From Bradyrhizobium yuanmingense (GTDB lineage: Bacteria; Pseudomonadota; Alphaproteobacteria; Rhizobiales; Xanthobacteraceae): a stretch of DNA of 64,000 bases. The notes under the pieces are model-generated. The model had not been told where the DNA came from, searched no databases, and worked only from the letters and a program-made list of their open reading frames with translations. Below are positions 9,532-18,132 of this stretch, piece by piece. The position numbers and the translations under genes are program-made. The stretch is from NCBI RefSeq assembly GCF_900094575.1, contig NZ_FMAE01000006.1, forward strand, positions 186,001 through 250,000. The letters run 5' to 3'. Position 1 is the stretch's first letter. The number at the start of each line of letters is the position of its first letter.

Positions 9532-9917
9532 GAGACCTCTCGACCGACCTGACTTGCCGCACCTTCTATGAGACGGCGGGGGCGTTGAGAAGGTTCGCGC
9601 ATGGTCGATGCAGGCGCACCGGCATGGCGAAGCCCGGGGCGCCTTCGAAGACCACGCCGAACGAGAAAGCGATCGGCAGCCAGTTGCAGCCGCGGCGCGA
9701 AGTTCTCGCGCATCGGCGGTTCCCGTCCGCTCACAAGGTCGCGAAATCCCGGAGCACCCTGCCCCGCACCGGCGGGCACCATGCTAGGGTTGCTGGCTGC
9801 GACAATCCAACGCAAATTGCAGAACTTGCGACTTTCGTCTAAGCGCGCCCATTTCCGCCATCGCCTCAGCTATTTGGCTCTGGGCATCGTGCACATCCCC
9901 TGAGGAGATCCAGCTCT
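9532..9917. other. Intergenic region, no supported gene
   Basis: 386 bp between the META-like gene and the divergently transcribed ABC transporter. Short open frames exist on both strands but none has a ribosome binding site together with recognisable composition. The region should contain promoters for both neighbours. A CTGAGGAGATC ribosome binding site for the transporter lies at its right end. Confidence 0.4.
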
Positions 9918-11669
9918 GTGAACAACATCCGCGCCACGCTCGCGATCGTCTGGCGAATCGCCATCCCTTATTTCCGATCAGAGGACAAATGGGCCGGCCG
10001 CGGCCTGCTCGCCGCGGTGATCGTGATCGAACTGCTGCTGGTCGCCATCGATGTGCTCGTGAACCAATGGTACAGCCGCTTCTACAATTATCTCCAGGAG
10101 CGCGACTGGAACGGCTTCGTCTGGGAGCTGGGCGTCTTCACACTGCTCGCGAGCGCCAGCGTCGCGCTTTCCGTCTACCAGCTCTATCTCAATCAGTGGC
10201 TCCAGATTCGCTGGCGGCAATGGCTGACGCGTCACTATCTGGGCGAATGGCTGAATAGCGCGACCCACTATCGGATGCAGCTCAAGGGCGATGCGGCCGA
10301 CAACCCGGACCAACGCATCACCGACGACGTCAGGAGTTTCGTCGAGCAGACTCTCAATATCGGCATCGGGCTGCTCTCCTCGATCGTCACGCTGCTCTCG
10401 TTCGTGGTCATTCTGTGGGGGCTGTCGAACGCGGCACCGCTGCATATCTCCGGCCTCGACTTTCCCATCCCCGGCTATTTGGTGTGGGCGGCGCTCGTCT
10501 ACGCGATCTTCGGCACCGCGCTCACGCACTGGATCGGTTCGCCTCTCGTCAATCTCAACTTCGAGCAGCAGCGCTACGAGGCCGACTTCCGCTTCAACCT
10601 CGTCCGCGTGCGCGAGAACTCCGAACAGATCGCACTGCTCAAGGGCGAAGGCGCCGAACGCGAACGACTGCTGCACCGCTACGGCTATGTCGTCGGCAAT
10701 TGGTACGCGATCATGAGCCGGACCAAGCGTCTGACTGCTTTCACGGCGAGCTATTCCCAAGCCGCCGTGATCTTCCCCTTCATCCTCACCGCGCCTGCCT
10801 ATTTTGCCGGTAAGATTCAACTTGGAGGGATGGTGCAGACCGGCTCCGCCTTCGGCAGCGTGCAGAAGGCCCTGTCCTTCTTCGTGAGCGCCTACCGATC
10901 CCTGGCCGAATGGCGTGCGGTGGTTGCCCGTCTCGATGGCTTCGAGATGTCGGTCGCCTCGGCGGTCAATCTGCCGGCGCATGAGCCTGCCATCGCGCTG
11001 GAAGTCGCTGGCCGCCATATCGACCTCGAGCAGCTCTGCGTGAACCTGCCCAACGGCACGCCGCTGGTGGCCGCCAAGGCCTTCACCATTCAGGCCTCGG
11101 AGCGCGTGCTGGTGACCGGACCGTCCGGCTCCGGCAAGTCCACGCTGTTCCGGGCCATCGCCGGCATCTGGCCGTTCGGCACCGGCACGGTTGTGGTCCC
11201 GGAAAAGGCAAAGCTGATGATGCTGCCGCAGCGGCCCTATTTCTCGGTCGGTGTGTTGCGCGATGCCGTGGTCTATCCGGCAGCGCCGGGCGCGTTCGAC
11301 GCCGCGCAGGTCCGCGAGGCCCTGATCGCGGTCGGGCTGCCCGATCTCGCCGAGCGGCTGGACGAGGACGGCCACTGGAACAGGATGCTCTCGCTCGGCG
11401 AGCAGCAGCGTCTCGGGCTAGCGCGCGCGCTGCTGCATGCGCCGGACTATCTGTTCCTGGACGAAGCCACCGCCTCGCTCGACGAGCCGTCGGAAGCCCG
11501 GCTCTACCGGCTGCTGGCGGAGAGACTGCCGCAGGCCACCATCGTCTCGATCGGCCACCGCTCGACGCTGGATGCCTTCCACACCCGCAAGGTGGCGCTG
11601 GTGAAGGACGGTGCGATCCACGTCGTCGGCGGCGAGCGGACTGCGGCGGAGCCGAGCGCCGCGCGCTGA
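9918..11669 (+). CDS. ABC transporter, fused permease/ATPase of the SbmA/BacA-like (YddA) type
   Basis: 583 residues. The N-terminal half (about 1-330) has six membrane segments and the SbmA_BacA-type sequence (NQWYSRFYNYLQERDW; LNQWLQIRWRQWLT). The C-terminal half is an ATPase: Walker A GPSGSGKSTLF, signature LSLGEQQRLGLARAL, Walker B YLFLDEATASLDE, and a switch His in IGHRST. Relatives in rhizobia import peptides or very-long-chain lipid-like substrates and some matter in symbiosis; the substrate here is not shown. It starts with GTG at 9918, supported by GAGGAG nine bases upstream. It stands alone and is convergent with the porin gene. Confidence 0.88.
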   Translation: MNNIRATLAIVWRIAIPYFRSEDKWAGRGLLAAVIVIELLLVAIDVLVNQWYSRFYNYLQERDWNGFVWELGVFTLLASASVALSVYQLYLNQWLQIRWRQWLTRHYLGEWLNSATHYRMQLKGDAADNPDQRITDDVRSFVEQTLNIGIGLLSSIVTLLSFVVILWGLSNAAPLHISGLDFPIPGYLVWAALVYAIFGTALTHWIGSPLVNLNFEQQRYEADFRFNLVRVRENSEQIALLKGEGAERERLLHRYGYVVGNWYAIMSRTKRLTAFTASYSQAAVIFPFILTAPAYFAGKIQLGGMVQTGSAFGSVQKALSFFVSAYRSLAEWRAVVARLDGFEMSVASAVNLPAHEPAIALEVAGRHIDLEQLCVNLPNGTPLVAAKAFTIQASERVLVTGPSGSGKSTLFRAIAGIWPFGTGTVVVPEKAKLMMLPQRPYFSVGVLRDAVVYPAAPGAFDAAQVREALIAVGLPDLAERLDEDGHWNRMLSLGEQQRLGLARALLHAPDYLFLDEATASLDEPSEARLYRLLAERLPQATIVSIGHRSTLDAFHTRKVALVKDGAIHVVGGERTAAEPSAAR

Positions 11670-11751
11670 GGCGAGCGCTGGGTAGCCGCTGATCATTAAG
11701 TTCGAGTCGTCACTCCATACATGCGTCAAGCCCGGCCATGACGGCGTGGAG

Positions 11752-11786
11752 AAAAGCAAAAGGGCGGCAGGTTGCCCTGCCGCCCT
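11752..11786 (-). terminator. Intrinsic terminator after the porin gene
   Basis: Perfect 10-bp stem AGGGCGGCAG/CTGCCGCCCT with a 6-base loop; on the minus strand it is followed by a T-rich tail (TTTGCTTTT). It lies 25 bases after the porin stop. Confidence 0.9.
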
Positions 11787-11810
11787 CGCGAAGTCGTTTC
11801 GGAAAGAAGC

Positions 11811-12824
11811 TTACTTCAGATTGCTCATCGCCGTCAGGTCGAACGAGAGCTTGGCCACGCCGGCCGCGCTGCACCAGTTGGAGCCGAAGCCGCCCGGGTT
11901 GATGGGGGTGAAGCTTCCGGTGAACTTCGCGGTGTGATCGCTGGTCAAGGCGTTGCAGTCGCCCTTGTTCAGGTCGGTGTCGTGATAGCGCAGATCGAGC
12001 GTGAACACCTTGTAGGTGAAGCCGACGCCGACGTTCCAGGTATTATAGCTCGGCTCCTTGATGCCGTTCGCATAAACCGGATCGCCCGCGATGCCGTAGA
12101 AGATGTCGGAAGTGCCGAACCACTGCCGGCCGAACTCACCCGACACGTACATGCCGACGCCGCTGGCACCGAAGATTGTGCTCGGGGCGGTCCACTTGGC
12201 CGTGATCGAGGCGTAATTGCCCCAGGCGCCGAGGTTCAGGAAGTTCGGCGAGTAGTACTCGTTGAAGCCGACCGTCCACTGGTCGTTGATGACGACGTTC
12301 AGCTTGGCGTAGGCTTCGAAGAAGCTGGCGTCCTTCTTGGCGAAGTTGCCGTTGATCGGAAGGCCGATTGCGCCCTGCGAGTAGTCGATGTCGCCGCCAC
12401 AATTGCCCTGAGCCAATGTGTACTGCGAGCCGAAGCATTGTCCGCCCGGATAGAGGTAGCCCCAGAGACCGAAGTCGAAGGCGAACATGCCGAAGGTCGG
12501 GCGGATACCGCCGTAGAAGTCGACTTCCGCCGCAGCGCGGTTCGGGAAGGAGATGCTCGAGGCGGACGTACCGACGTAGAGCTGCAAGTCCTTGGTGACG
12601 TTGTAGCGAGGCTCGAAATAGGCCGTGACGGCCGGCTTATGGTTCGACTGGGTGATGCCGCGGAAGACGTAATCGCTCATGATGCCGCCGCCGAAGGCGA
12701 TATCCCAAGGATCGAACGCCGGGGGCGGCGGGGCCTTCAATGCCTTCACGCGCAGATCTGCCGCGAACGCCGAACCCGTCGTCACCATTGCCAGCGCCGT
12801 TGCCAACAAAGCCACTTTTTTCAT
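11811..12824 (-). CDS. TorF-family putative porin (outer-membrane beta-barrel)
   Basis: 337 residues. MKKVALLATALAMVTTGSAFAAD is a signal peptide. The mature protein has alternating aromatic/polar beta strands and motifs of the TorF/gcw_chp family: IAFGGGIMSDYVFRGIT near the N-terminus, VDFYGGIRPTFG, FFEAYAKLN and YNTWNVGVGFTYKV. The barrel probably sits in the outer membrane and passes small solutes. Two Cys pairs (QCFGSQ...GNCGG; GDCNAL...SNWCSAA) may form loop disulfides. The start at 12824 has GGGGATCGAA upstream; a start four codons earlier is possible. Monocistronic with its own terminator. Confidence 0.85.
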   Translation of the reverse strand: MKKVALLATALAMVTTGSAFAADLRVKALKAPPPPAFDPWDIAFGGGIMSDYVFRGITQSNHKPAVTAYFEPRYNVTKDLQLYVGTSASSISFPNRAAAEVDFYGGIRPTFGMFAFDFGLWGYLYPGGQCFGSQYTLAQGNCGGDIDYSQGAIGLPINGNFAKKDASFFEAYAKLNVVINDQWTVGFNEYYSPNFLNLGAWGNYASITAKWTAPSTIFGASGVGMYVSGEFGRQWFGTSDIFYGIAGDPVYANGIKEPSYNTWNVGVGFTYKVFTLDLRYHDTDLNKGDCNALTSDHTAKFTGSFTPINPGGFGSNWCSAAGVAKLSFDLTAMSNLK

Positions 12825-13154
12825 TTCGATCCCCATCTACCCGTTCTTACTTAGCAGTCGCCCCCGGAAGCCCCCCGGGGCATGCGGCCTACCTGCAAAA
12901 TTGCGTCACTGCGGCAATTTGGATCGATGGACAGGAACCGTGAAGCAAAAAGCACGGGCATCTGCCGACTTTTTAGGCGTTTTGACGAATTCACGAAAGG
13001 TTGTCAGGCTGTGTGGCTTCTCGATCACATTATTTGCATTCCAAGGTGCAGTGCAGACCCGTGTAAACCCGGGGATCGCCAGGCGGCGTGACACCTTCGC
13101 TACGAATCAGGGTGGGCCCGGAGCGCCAGCCGCCAAGGGCGGCTTCCGCGATGC
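12825..13154. other. Intergenic region upstream of the porin gene
   Basis: 330 bp before the terminator of the histone-like gene. It must carry the porin promoter (the stretch near 13015-13040 is AT-richer). No gene, repeat family or clear operator was recognised. Confidence 0.4.
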
Positions 13155-13191
13155 AAAAAGGCCGCAGCACCGGGGGGTGCCGCGGCCTTCT
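13155..13191 (-). terminator. Intrinsic terminator of the histone-like gene
   Basis: AAGGCCGC...GGTGC-CGCGGCCTT forms a GC-rich hairpin with one interruption; read on the minus strand it ends in CTTTTTGC. It lies downstream of the minus-strand histone-like gene. Confidence 0.75.
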
Positions 13192-13193
13192 CG

Positions 13194-13245
13194 TTACAAT
13201 CCCAAGTAACAATCCCGAGTAACAGTCCCGAGTGACAGTCCGAAG
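13194..13245. repeat. Four tandem 13-bp repeats
   Basis: Units of 13 bp (TTACAATCCCAAG, TAACAATCCCGAG, TAACAGTCCCGAG, TGACAGTCCGAAG) follow one another between the histone-like gene stop and its terminator. Successive units differ by one to four bases, suggesting recent slippage in the 3' untranslated region. Confidence 0.8.
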
Positions 13246-13264
13246 GCGATGAGAGACCGCCTTC

Positions 13265-13642
13265 CTACCCCTGCCCCTCGGCCGGCGCCGCTTCCGCAGA
13301 AGACGAAGGCATCGCCCAGCTTGTCTCGGCGGGCGCGGGAGTCTCCGCCGGTGCCGACGGCTTCGGAGCAGGCGCTGCCTTCGCCTTCTTCGGTGCCGCC
13401 TTCTTCGCGGCCTTCTTCGGAGCAGCCTTCTTGGCCGCCGACTTCTTTGCAGTCGTCTTGGCAGCCTTCTTCGGGGCGGCCTTCTTGGCAGATTTCTTGG
13501 CAGACTTCTTGGCGGTCTTCTTGGCCGCCTTCTTCTTCGTCGCCTTCTTCGCGGACTTCTTCGCCGCTACGGCCTTCTTGGCCTTCTTGGCCTTCTTGGC
13601 CTTTTTGGCCTTCTTGCTTTTCTTCTTCTTCGCTTTCGCCAT
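13265..13642 (-). CDS. Ala/Lys-rich histone H1-like DNA-binding protein
   Basis: 125 residues: MAKAKKKKSKKAKKAKKAKK followed by many KKAAPKKAAKK and AKKSAKK repeats, then a Pro/Ala/Glu/Ser-rich acidic tail (PAPAETSWAMPSSSAEAAP). This composition is that of bacterial histone H1-like or AlgP-like proteins, which bind DNA through the basic repeats. The start at 13642 has a perfect AGGAGG seven bases upstream. Such genes vary in repeat number between strains. It is followed by tandem repeats and a terminator, so it is probably transcribed alone. Confidence 0.8.
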   Translation of the reverse strand: MAKAKKKKSKKAKKAKKAKKAKKAVAAKKSAKKATKKKAAKKTAKKSAKKSAKKAAPKKAAKTTAKKSAAKKAAPKKAAKKAAPKKAKAAPAPKPSAPAETPAPAETSWAMPSSSAEAAPAEGQG

Positions 13643-13727
13643 CGTGGTCCTCCTGTTGCCGCCGAACAATGCTTGATCGGGCGTCTTCAGTCGTCACCTC
13701 GGGAGGACAGTTCGGGCTCCTGAAAGC

Positions 13728-15050
13728 TCAAACCTGCGCGTTCAGTGCCGGCCGCGCCCCGCCCGTCGCCCAATCGAGAAGCTCAATCGTGTGTACGACC
13801 GGAACTGACGTGCCACTGGCAATCTGCACCATGCAGCCGATATTGCCCGCGGCAATCATGTCCGGCTTGACGCTCGCGATGTTGGCGACCTTACGATCAC
13901 GCAACCGACCCGCAAGCTCGGGCTGGAGAATGTTGTAGGTCCCCGCCGAACCGCAACACAAATGGCTCTCGGGCACATCTTTCACCACGAATCCATTCTT
14001 GGAAAGCAATTCTTTCGGAAGCCCTGTGATTTTCTGTCCATGCTGCAACGAACACGCGGAGTGATAGGCGACGACGATGTCGTCCGCTCGCGCCGCGGTC
14101 GCAAGCTCGAGGCCGGCGACGTATTCGGTGATGTCCTTGGCGAGCGCCGAGACCCTCGCAGCATCGGCCGCGAACGCTGTGTCCTCGCGCAGGAGATAGC
14201 CGTAATCCTTGATCACCGTGCCGCAGCCGGAGGTCGTCACCAGGATGGCATCGAGCCCCTCGCCGGCCATTTCCTTCCGCCACGCCGCGACGTTGGCGCG
14301 AGCCCGCGCCAGCGCATCCTCGTCGTTGCCGAGGTGATGGGTCAGCGCGCCACAGCACTGCTCGTCCCTGACAAGGACGACCTCGATGCCGTGGCGGGTC
14401 AGGAGACTGATGGCGGCCTGGTTGATGCGCGGCGCCAGCACCTGCTGGGCGCAGCCCTGGAGCAGTGCCACACGGCCGCGCTTCTTGCCCAGCGCCGCGA
14501 ACACGCTGCCGGCGGCGGGCCCTGCGGGCGGCAGCCGGTCCGGCGCCAGCGCCAGCATCGCCTTGATGCGCTGGATCAAGCCCGGCGTCGCCGCAGGCCG
14601 GGGTGTCGGCAGCAAGACGCCGAGCGGACGGACGAGCCGCGCCAGCCACATACTGACGCGAAAGCGCTGCGGGTCCGGCAGGACGAAGGCCAGCACCTGG
14701 CGCAGCAGCCGCTCGGTCAGCGGCCGCCGATAGCGCTGCTCGATTTGCACCCGGGCCTGATCGACCAGGTGCATGTAGTTCACGCCCGAGGGGCAGGTCG
14801 TCATGCAGGCAAGGCACGACAGGCAACGGTCGATATGCTTGACCACGTCGGCGGTCGGCGCCTGGTCCTTCTCCAGCATCTCCTTGATCAGATAGATGCG
14901 GCCGCGCGGGCTATCGAGCTCGTCGCCGAGCAGCACATAGGTCGGGCAGGTTGCGGTGCAGAAGCCGCAATGGACGCAGGCGCGCAGGATCTTGTCGGCT
15001 TCCGCGATATCGGGGTCGGCGAGCTGCGCGAGTGAGAATTCGGTCTTCAT
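13728..15050 (-). CDS. glcF: Glycolate oxidase iron-sulfur subunit GlcF
   Basis: 440 residues. Two 4Fe-4S motifs: CVHCGFCTATCP (Cys 25, 28, 31, 35) and CLSCLACMTTCP (Cys 76, 79, 82, 86). Two CCG-type domains follow, with CCGALTHHLG in the middle and CCGSAGTYN near the C-terminus. In the GlcDEF complex it passes electrons from glycolate oxidation to quinone at the membrane. The start codon overlaps the glcE stop by one base (TGATG), so translation is probably coupled. No glcD gene is adjacent. The operon ends before the histone-like gene with no clear terminator in the 58-bp gap... transcription may read through. Confidence 0.93.
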   Translation of the reverse strand: MKTEFSLAQLADPDIAEADKILRACVHCGFCTATCPTYVLLGDELDSPRGRIYLIKEMLEKDQAPTADVVKHIDRCLSCLACMTTCPSGVNYMHLVDQARVQIEQRYRRPLTERLLRQVLAFVLPDPQRFRVSMWLARLVRPLGVLLPTPRPAATPGLIQRIKAMLALAPDRLPPAGPAAGSVFAALGKKRGRVALLQGCAQQVLAPRINQAAISLLTRHGIEVVLVRDEQCCGALTHHLGNDEDALARARANVAAWRKEMAGEGLDAILVTTSGCGTVIKDYGYLLREDTAFAADAARVSALAKDITEYVAGLELATAARADDIVVAYHSACSLQHGQKITGLPKELLSKNGFVVKDVPESHLCCGSAGTYNILQPELAGRLRDRKVANIASVKPDMIAAGNIGCMVQIASGTSVPVVHTIELLDWATGGARPALNAQV

Positions 15051-16291
15051 CAGCCAGCGCTCCGCGTGAGCCGCCCCCGGTTGAGAATGATCTTCGGATC
15101 GAAGCTGGCGCGCACCCGCTCGCTCAGCGCGGCAATCCCCGGCGCCTGCGGATGGAACACGTCGACCTCGCGCCTGACATCATCAGTCGCCCGGATCAGC
15201 GTGGCATGCCCGCCGGCCGCGTTCGCGTGCGCACGCACCGCCGGGGCATGCGCGTCCGGCTTCGGCGGGAGCGCCGCCCAGATCAGGCCGCCGCCCCAAT
15301 CGTAGATCACATCGCCCCCCGTCTCGCGCGCCAGCTGCGTGCCCAGCGCCGCGCCCGAGGCCGGCGGGCAGACGATCCGCCAGACCGGCCAGGCGCCGAG
15401 CGCGCCGCTCGCCGCGAACGGCAGCACGTCGCGGATCGCGCTCCACAGGGCCGCGGATGCCACGTCCTCGATCAGCGTCGCGGTTCCAAACGGCGCCAGC
15501 AATTGGCGCAGCGAGCCGGCGCGGTGCGCAGCGGACGCGGTGATGCCCTCGAGCCGCAGCACGGTCAGCGCCTCGGCCTCGCCTTGGCCCGCAATGTCGC
15601 CCAGCCCCTCGGTCCCGGCCCGGAGTGCGGATTTCGGCAGATGCGCGGCGGCGGAGACGTCGAAGGGCGAGCCCAGCGCCGCAGTCATGGCCTTGTTGGC
15701 GGCGGCATCATCTAACCCGCGCAGCAACAGCGTCCGCTCGGCCTCGGGCTTGGGCATCACCTTGAGCGTGACCTCGGTCATCACCGACAGCGTGCCCCAG
15801 GACCCCGCCAGCAGCTTGCAGAGGTCGTAGCCGGTGACGTTCTTCACCACCTTGCCGCCGGTCTTGAAGCTGTCGCCGAAACCCGAGACGGCATGCGCGC
15901 CGAGCAGGTGGTCGCGCGCTCCGCCCGCCCGGATCCGCCGCGGCCCGGCGAGCCCTGCCGCGATCATGCCGCCGATGGTGCCTGTTGCCGTCGTGCCGAG
16001 CAGCGGGGCGGTGTTTACAGGCTCGAAGGCGAATTGCTGGTTCTTGGCGTCGATCAGCGCCAACACGTCGGCCAGCGGCGCGCCGGCCTGGAGCGTGATG
16101 ATGAGCTCGTTCGGCTCGTAGGCGGTGACGGCATTGAGTGCGGAGACGTCGAGCACGGCGTTGGTCGCCATGGCGTGGCCGATGCCGCGCTTACCGCCAT
16201 GGCCGATGATCTCGAGCGGCTGCTCGCTCGCGATCGCCGCGCGCACCACCTCTTCGACGTCTTTAGCGTCTCTGACCTTGAGCGTATCCAC
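15050..16291 (-). CDS. glcE: Glycolate oxidase FAD-binding subunit GlcE
   Basis: 413 residues. PCMH-type FAD domain in the first half: PLEIIGHGGKRGIG, NTAPLLGTTATGTIGGMIA and GFGDSFKTGGKVVKNVTGYD. GlcE is the second, GlcD-like flavoprotein subunit of glycolate oxidase and helps convert glycolate to glyoxylate. glcF follows with a one-base overlap. In many proteobacteria glcD lies directly upstream; here the upstream neighbour is an unrelated plus-strand gene, so GlcD must be encoded elsewhere. A start at 16291 gives MDTLKVRDAKDVEEV. Confidence 0.92.
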   Translation of the reverse strand: MDTLKVRDAKDVEEVVRAAIASEQPLEIIGHGGKRGIGHAMATNAVLDVSALNAVTAYEPNELIITLQAGAPLADVLALIDAKNQQFAFEPVNTAPLLGTTATGTIGGMIAAGLAGPRRIRAGGARDHLLGAHAVSGFGDSFKTGGKVVKNVTGYDLCKLLAGSWGTLSVMTEVTLKVMPKPEAERTLLLRGLDDAAANKAMTAALGSPFDVSAAAHLPKSALRAGTEGLGDIAGQGEAEALTVLRLEGITASAAHRAGSLRQLLAPFGTATLIEDVASAALWSAIRDVLPFAASGALGAWPVWRIVCPPASGAALGTQLARETGGDVIYDWGGGLIWAALPPKPDAHAPAVRAHANAAGGHATLIRATDDVRREVDVFHPQAPGIAALSERVRASFDPKIILNRGRLTRSAG

Positions 16292-16440
16292 GGGAAAAGG
16301 CGGTAGCGAAATTCGCGCAGGAAATCAATTCGACCCGCGACGGAACGCTGGGCCGCGGCGACATTCGCACTACGATCTTCATCGAACCATTGCCGCCCAG
16401 AGCCGCGCTATCGAATGGAGCATTCTCAAGGAGCTCCATC

Positions 16441-16776
16441 ATGACCGAACAGGCAATGAATCAAGAGGCCGGCCACCCGGCCATCGGCGGCGGACTTCTC
16501 GTCGTGGCGCAATGGGAAGCAAAGGCCGAAGAGGTCGACCGGGTTGCTGAAATCCTGCGCGGCTTCCTCCCTCAGGCGCAGCGCGAGCCAGGCGTCAAGC
16601 TGTTCCTGATCTCGCGCGCCAAGGACAATCCGGCCCAGTTCCTGTTCTACGAGTTGTTCCGCGACGAAGACGCCTTTAGGGCGCACCAGGAGAGCGCGCA
16701 TTTCAAGAGCTACATCGCGGAACAGGCGCTGCCGCTGCTAACCAGGCGCGAACGCGCGCAATACGCCCTGCTGTGA
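16441..16776 (+). CDS. Putative quinol monooxygenase / antibiotic biosynthesis monooxygenase (ABM) domain protein
   Basis: 111 residues. The single ABM (dimeric alpha-beta barrel) domain runs from GLLVVAQWEAKAE to the C-terminus, with the typical KLFLISRAKDNPAQFLFYELF strand-helix and AFRAHQESAHFKSYI. Relatives include YgiN-type quinol monooxygenases that need no cofactor and act on small aromatics; others are only structural. The ATG at 16441 has AAGGAG nine bases upstream (AAGGAGCTCCATCATG). It is divergent from glcE and convergent with the SDR gene. Confidence 0.8.
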   Translation: MTEQAMNQEAGHPAIGGGLLVVAQWEAKAEEVDRVAEILRGFLPQAQREPGVKLFLISRAKDNPAQFLFYELFRDEDAFRAHQESAHFKSYIAEQALPLLTRRERAQYALL

Positions 16777-16854
16777 ATGATCTGCTTCCTCCTTGCGAGC
16801 CAGGGCGATCGCCTATGACTCGCAGCGGCGGGCTGCGTGCAAGCTGGGGCTGGA

Positions 16855-17661
16855 TCAAGCCCCGGCCTTGCACGTGATCCCGCCGTCGACAACGAGCTCG
16901 ATGCCCGTCACGTATTTCGACTCGTCCGAGGCCAGGAACAGCGCGGCGTTGGCGACGTCGAATGCATCGCCCATATGGCCCATCGGCACCTGGGCGTCGC
17001 GCGCGCGCCACATCGCCTCGACATCGCCCTTGGCGTAGCTGGCGGCGAGGCCGGCGGAGTGCTCGACCATCGGCGTCTTCATCAGGCCGGGCAGGATCGC
17101 GTTGACCCGGACGTGATGGCGCGCGAACTCGATCGCTGTGGTGCGCGTCATCTGGTTCATCGCCGCTTTCGAGGCGCCGTAGGTAACGTAGGAGATGCCC
17201 ATGTGGCGGATCGAGGCGATCGAGGAGATGTTGATGATCGAACCGCCGCCCTGCTTCACCATGACGGGAACGACGTGCTTCATGGCGAGATAGGCGCTCT
17301 TGAGGTTGACGCTGAAGACGCGGTCCCAGCTGTCTTCGCTCACCTCGACGACACTGCCCATCTCGGCGATGCCGACATTGTTGTCGAGCACGTCGATGCG
17401 GCCATAGGCCTTGAGGCACGCCGCGACCATCGCCTCGATCTCGGCAGGCCGCGACACGTCGGCCGTGAACGCAATCGCCTTGCCGCCCTCGCCGCTGATG
17501 ATCCTGGCGGTCTCCTCGGCCGCGGCACCGTTGCGATCGACGCAGAACACCTGCGCGCCCTCGCGCGCAAAGGTCACCGCGGTCGCCTTGCCGTTACCCC
17601 AGCCTGGACCGATCGAGCCGGCCCCCACCACCATCGCAACCTTGCCCTTGAGCCGATCCAT
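16855..17661 (-). CDS. SDR family NAD(P)-dependent oxidoreductase
   Basis: 268 residues, classical SDR length. Nucleotide-binding loop VVGAGSIGPGWGNGKA, which is longer than the usual TGxxxGxG; NNVG at strand 4 (in place of NNAG), catalytic Ser in ISSIAS, and YVTYGASK carrying the active Tyr and Lys. The C-terminal DGGITC is typical. These enzymes oxidise or reduce alcohols, ketones or sugars in the cytoplasm; the substrate is not evident. The ATG at 17661 is preceded by GGGAGA. No partner genes adjoin it. Confidence 0.88.
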   Translation of the reverse strand: MDRLKGKVAMVVGAGSIGPGWGNGKATAVTFAREGAQVFCVDRNGAAAEETARIISGEGGKAIAFTADVSRPAEIEAMVAACLKAYGRIDVLDNNVGIAEMGSVVEVSEDSWDRVFSVNLKSAYLAMKHVVPVMVKQGGGSIINISSIASIRHMGISYVTYGASKAAMNQMTRTTAIEFARHHVRVNAILPGLMKTPMVEHSAGLAASYAKGDVEAMWRARDAQVPMGHMGDAFDVANAALFLASDESKYVTGIELVVDGGITCKAGA

Positions 17662-17687
17662 CGCGTGTCTCCCGTGTTGTTGTTCTT

Positions 17688-17758
17688 GTAGCTCGGATGG
17701 AGCGCAGCGCAATCCGGGGCAGTGGTCCCGGATTACGCTTCCGCTCCATCCGGGCTAC
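17688..17758. repeat. Intergenic inverted repeat (GTAGCTCGGATGG family)
   Basis: GTAGCTCGGATGGAGCGCAG at the left and CGCTCCATCCGGGCTAC at the right, with inner AATCCGGG/CCGGATT arms. It lies between the SDR gene and the DUF1850 gene, and its last bases provide the DUF1850 stop codon (17755-17757). Confidence 0.75.
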
Positions 17759-18132
17759 GGTTCTTTGCAGACGCTCAACGTGGTCACGTTAGCACCAATG
17801 GAATGCCCGACAATCGCCGACAATGTCCGGCACGTCCCGTCATGGCAGAGCAGCCATTCGCCGGCCGCGCCGGAATTGCCGAGCACCAATTCCGGCATCG
17901 GCGCACGCTGCGGCCGCCATCGAAACCAGCCGTCGACCAGCCGCGCTTCGGCCGGCGGCTCCATGCCGGGGCCGGTGCCCTTGACGCGGGCCTGCACCAG
18001 TTCGAGGCCGGCGGGCGTGAGGCGCCAGTCTTCCTGCCATTCGACCTTCGCGATCGAATGCGTCCAGACAAGCGTGAACGCGGACAGCGTCAGCGCCTTC
18101 ACACCGCCCGCTGTCGCAAGACAGAGGCTCAC
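17755..18132 (-). CDS. DUF1850 domain-containing protein, TRAP-associated
   Basis: 125 residues, starting with GTG at 18132, which overlaps the TGA stop of the TRAP permease in a GTGA four-base overlap, a sign of translational coupling. The short hydrophobic N-terminus could anchor or export the protein. The body (VEWQEDWRLTPAGLELV, then AEARLVDGWFRWRP) matches the DUF1850 pattern of proteins encoded beside TAXI-type TRAP transporters. It is presumed to assist transport. The stop codon lies inside an intergenic repeat, so the C-terminus may have been altered by its insertion. Confidence 0.82.
   Translation of the reverse strand: MSLCLATAGGVKALTLSAFTLVWTHSIAKVEWQEDWRLTPAGLELVQARVKGTGPGMEPPAEARLVDGWFRWRPQRAPMPELVLGNSGAAGEWLLCHDGTCRTLSAIVGHSIGANVTTLSVCKEP

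Noticed and set aside
9432..9815. 127-codon minus-strand frame in the gap before the ABC transporter
   Set aside because: Overlaps the META-like gene start, lacks a ribosome binding site and has no family-like content.
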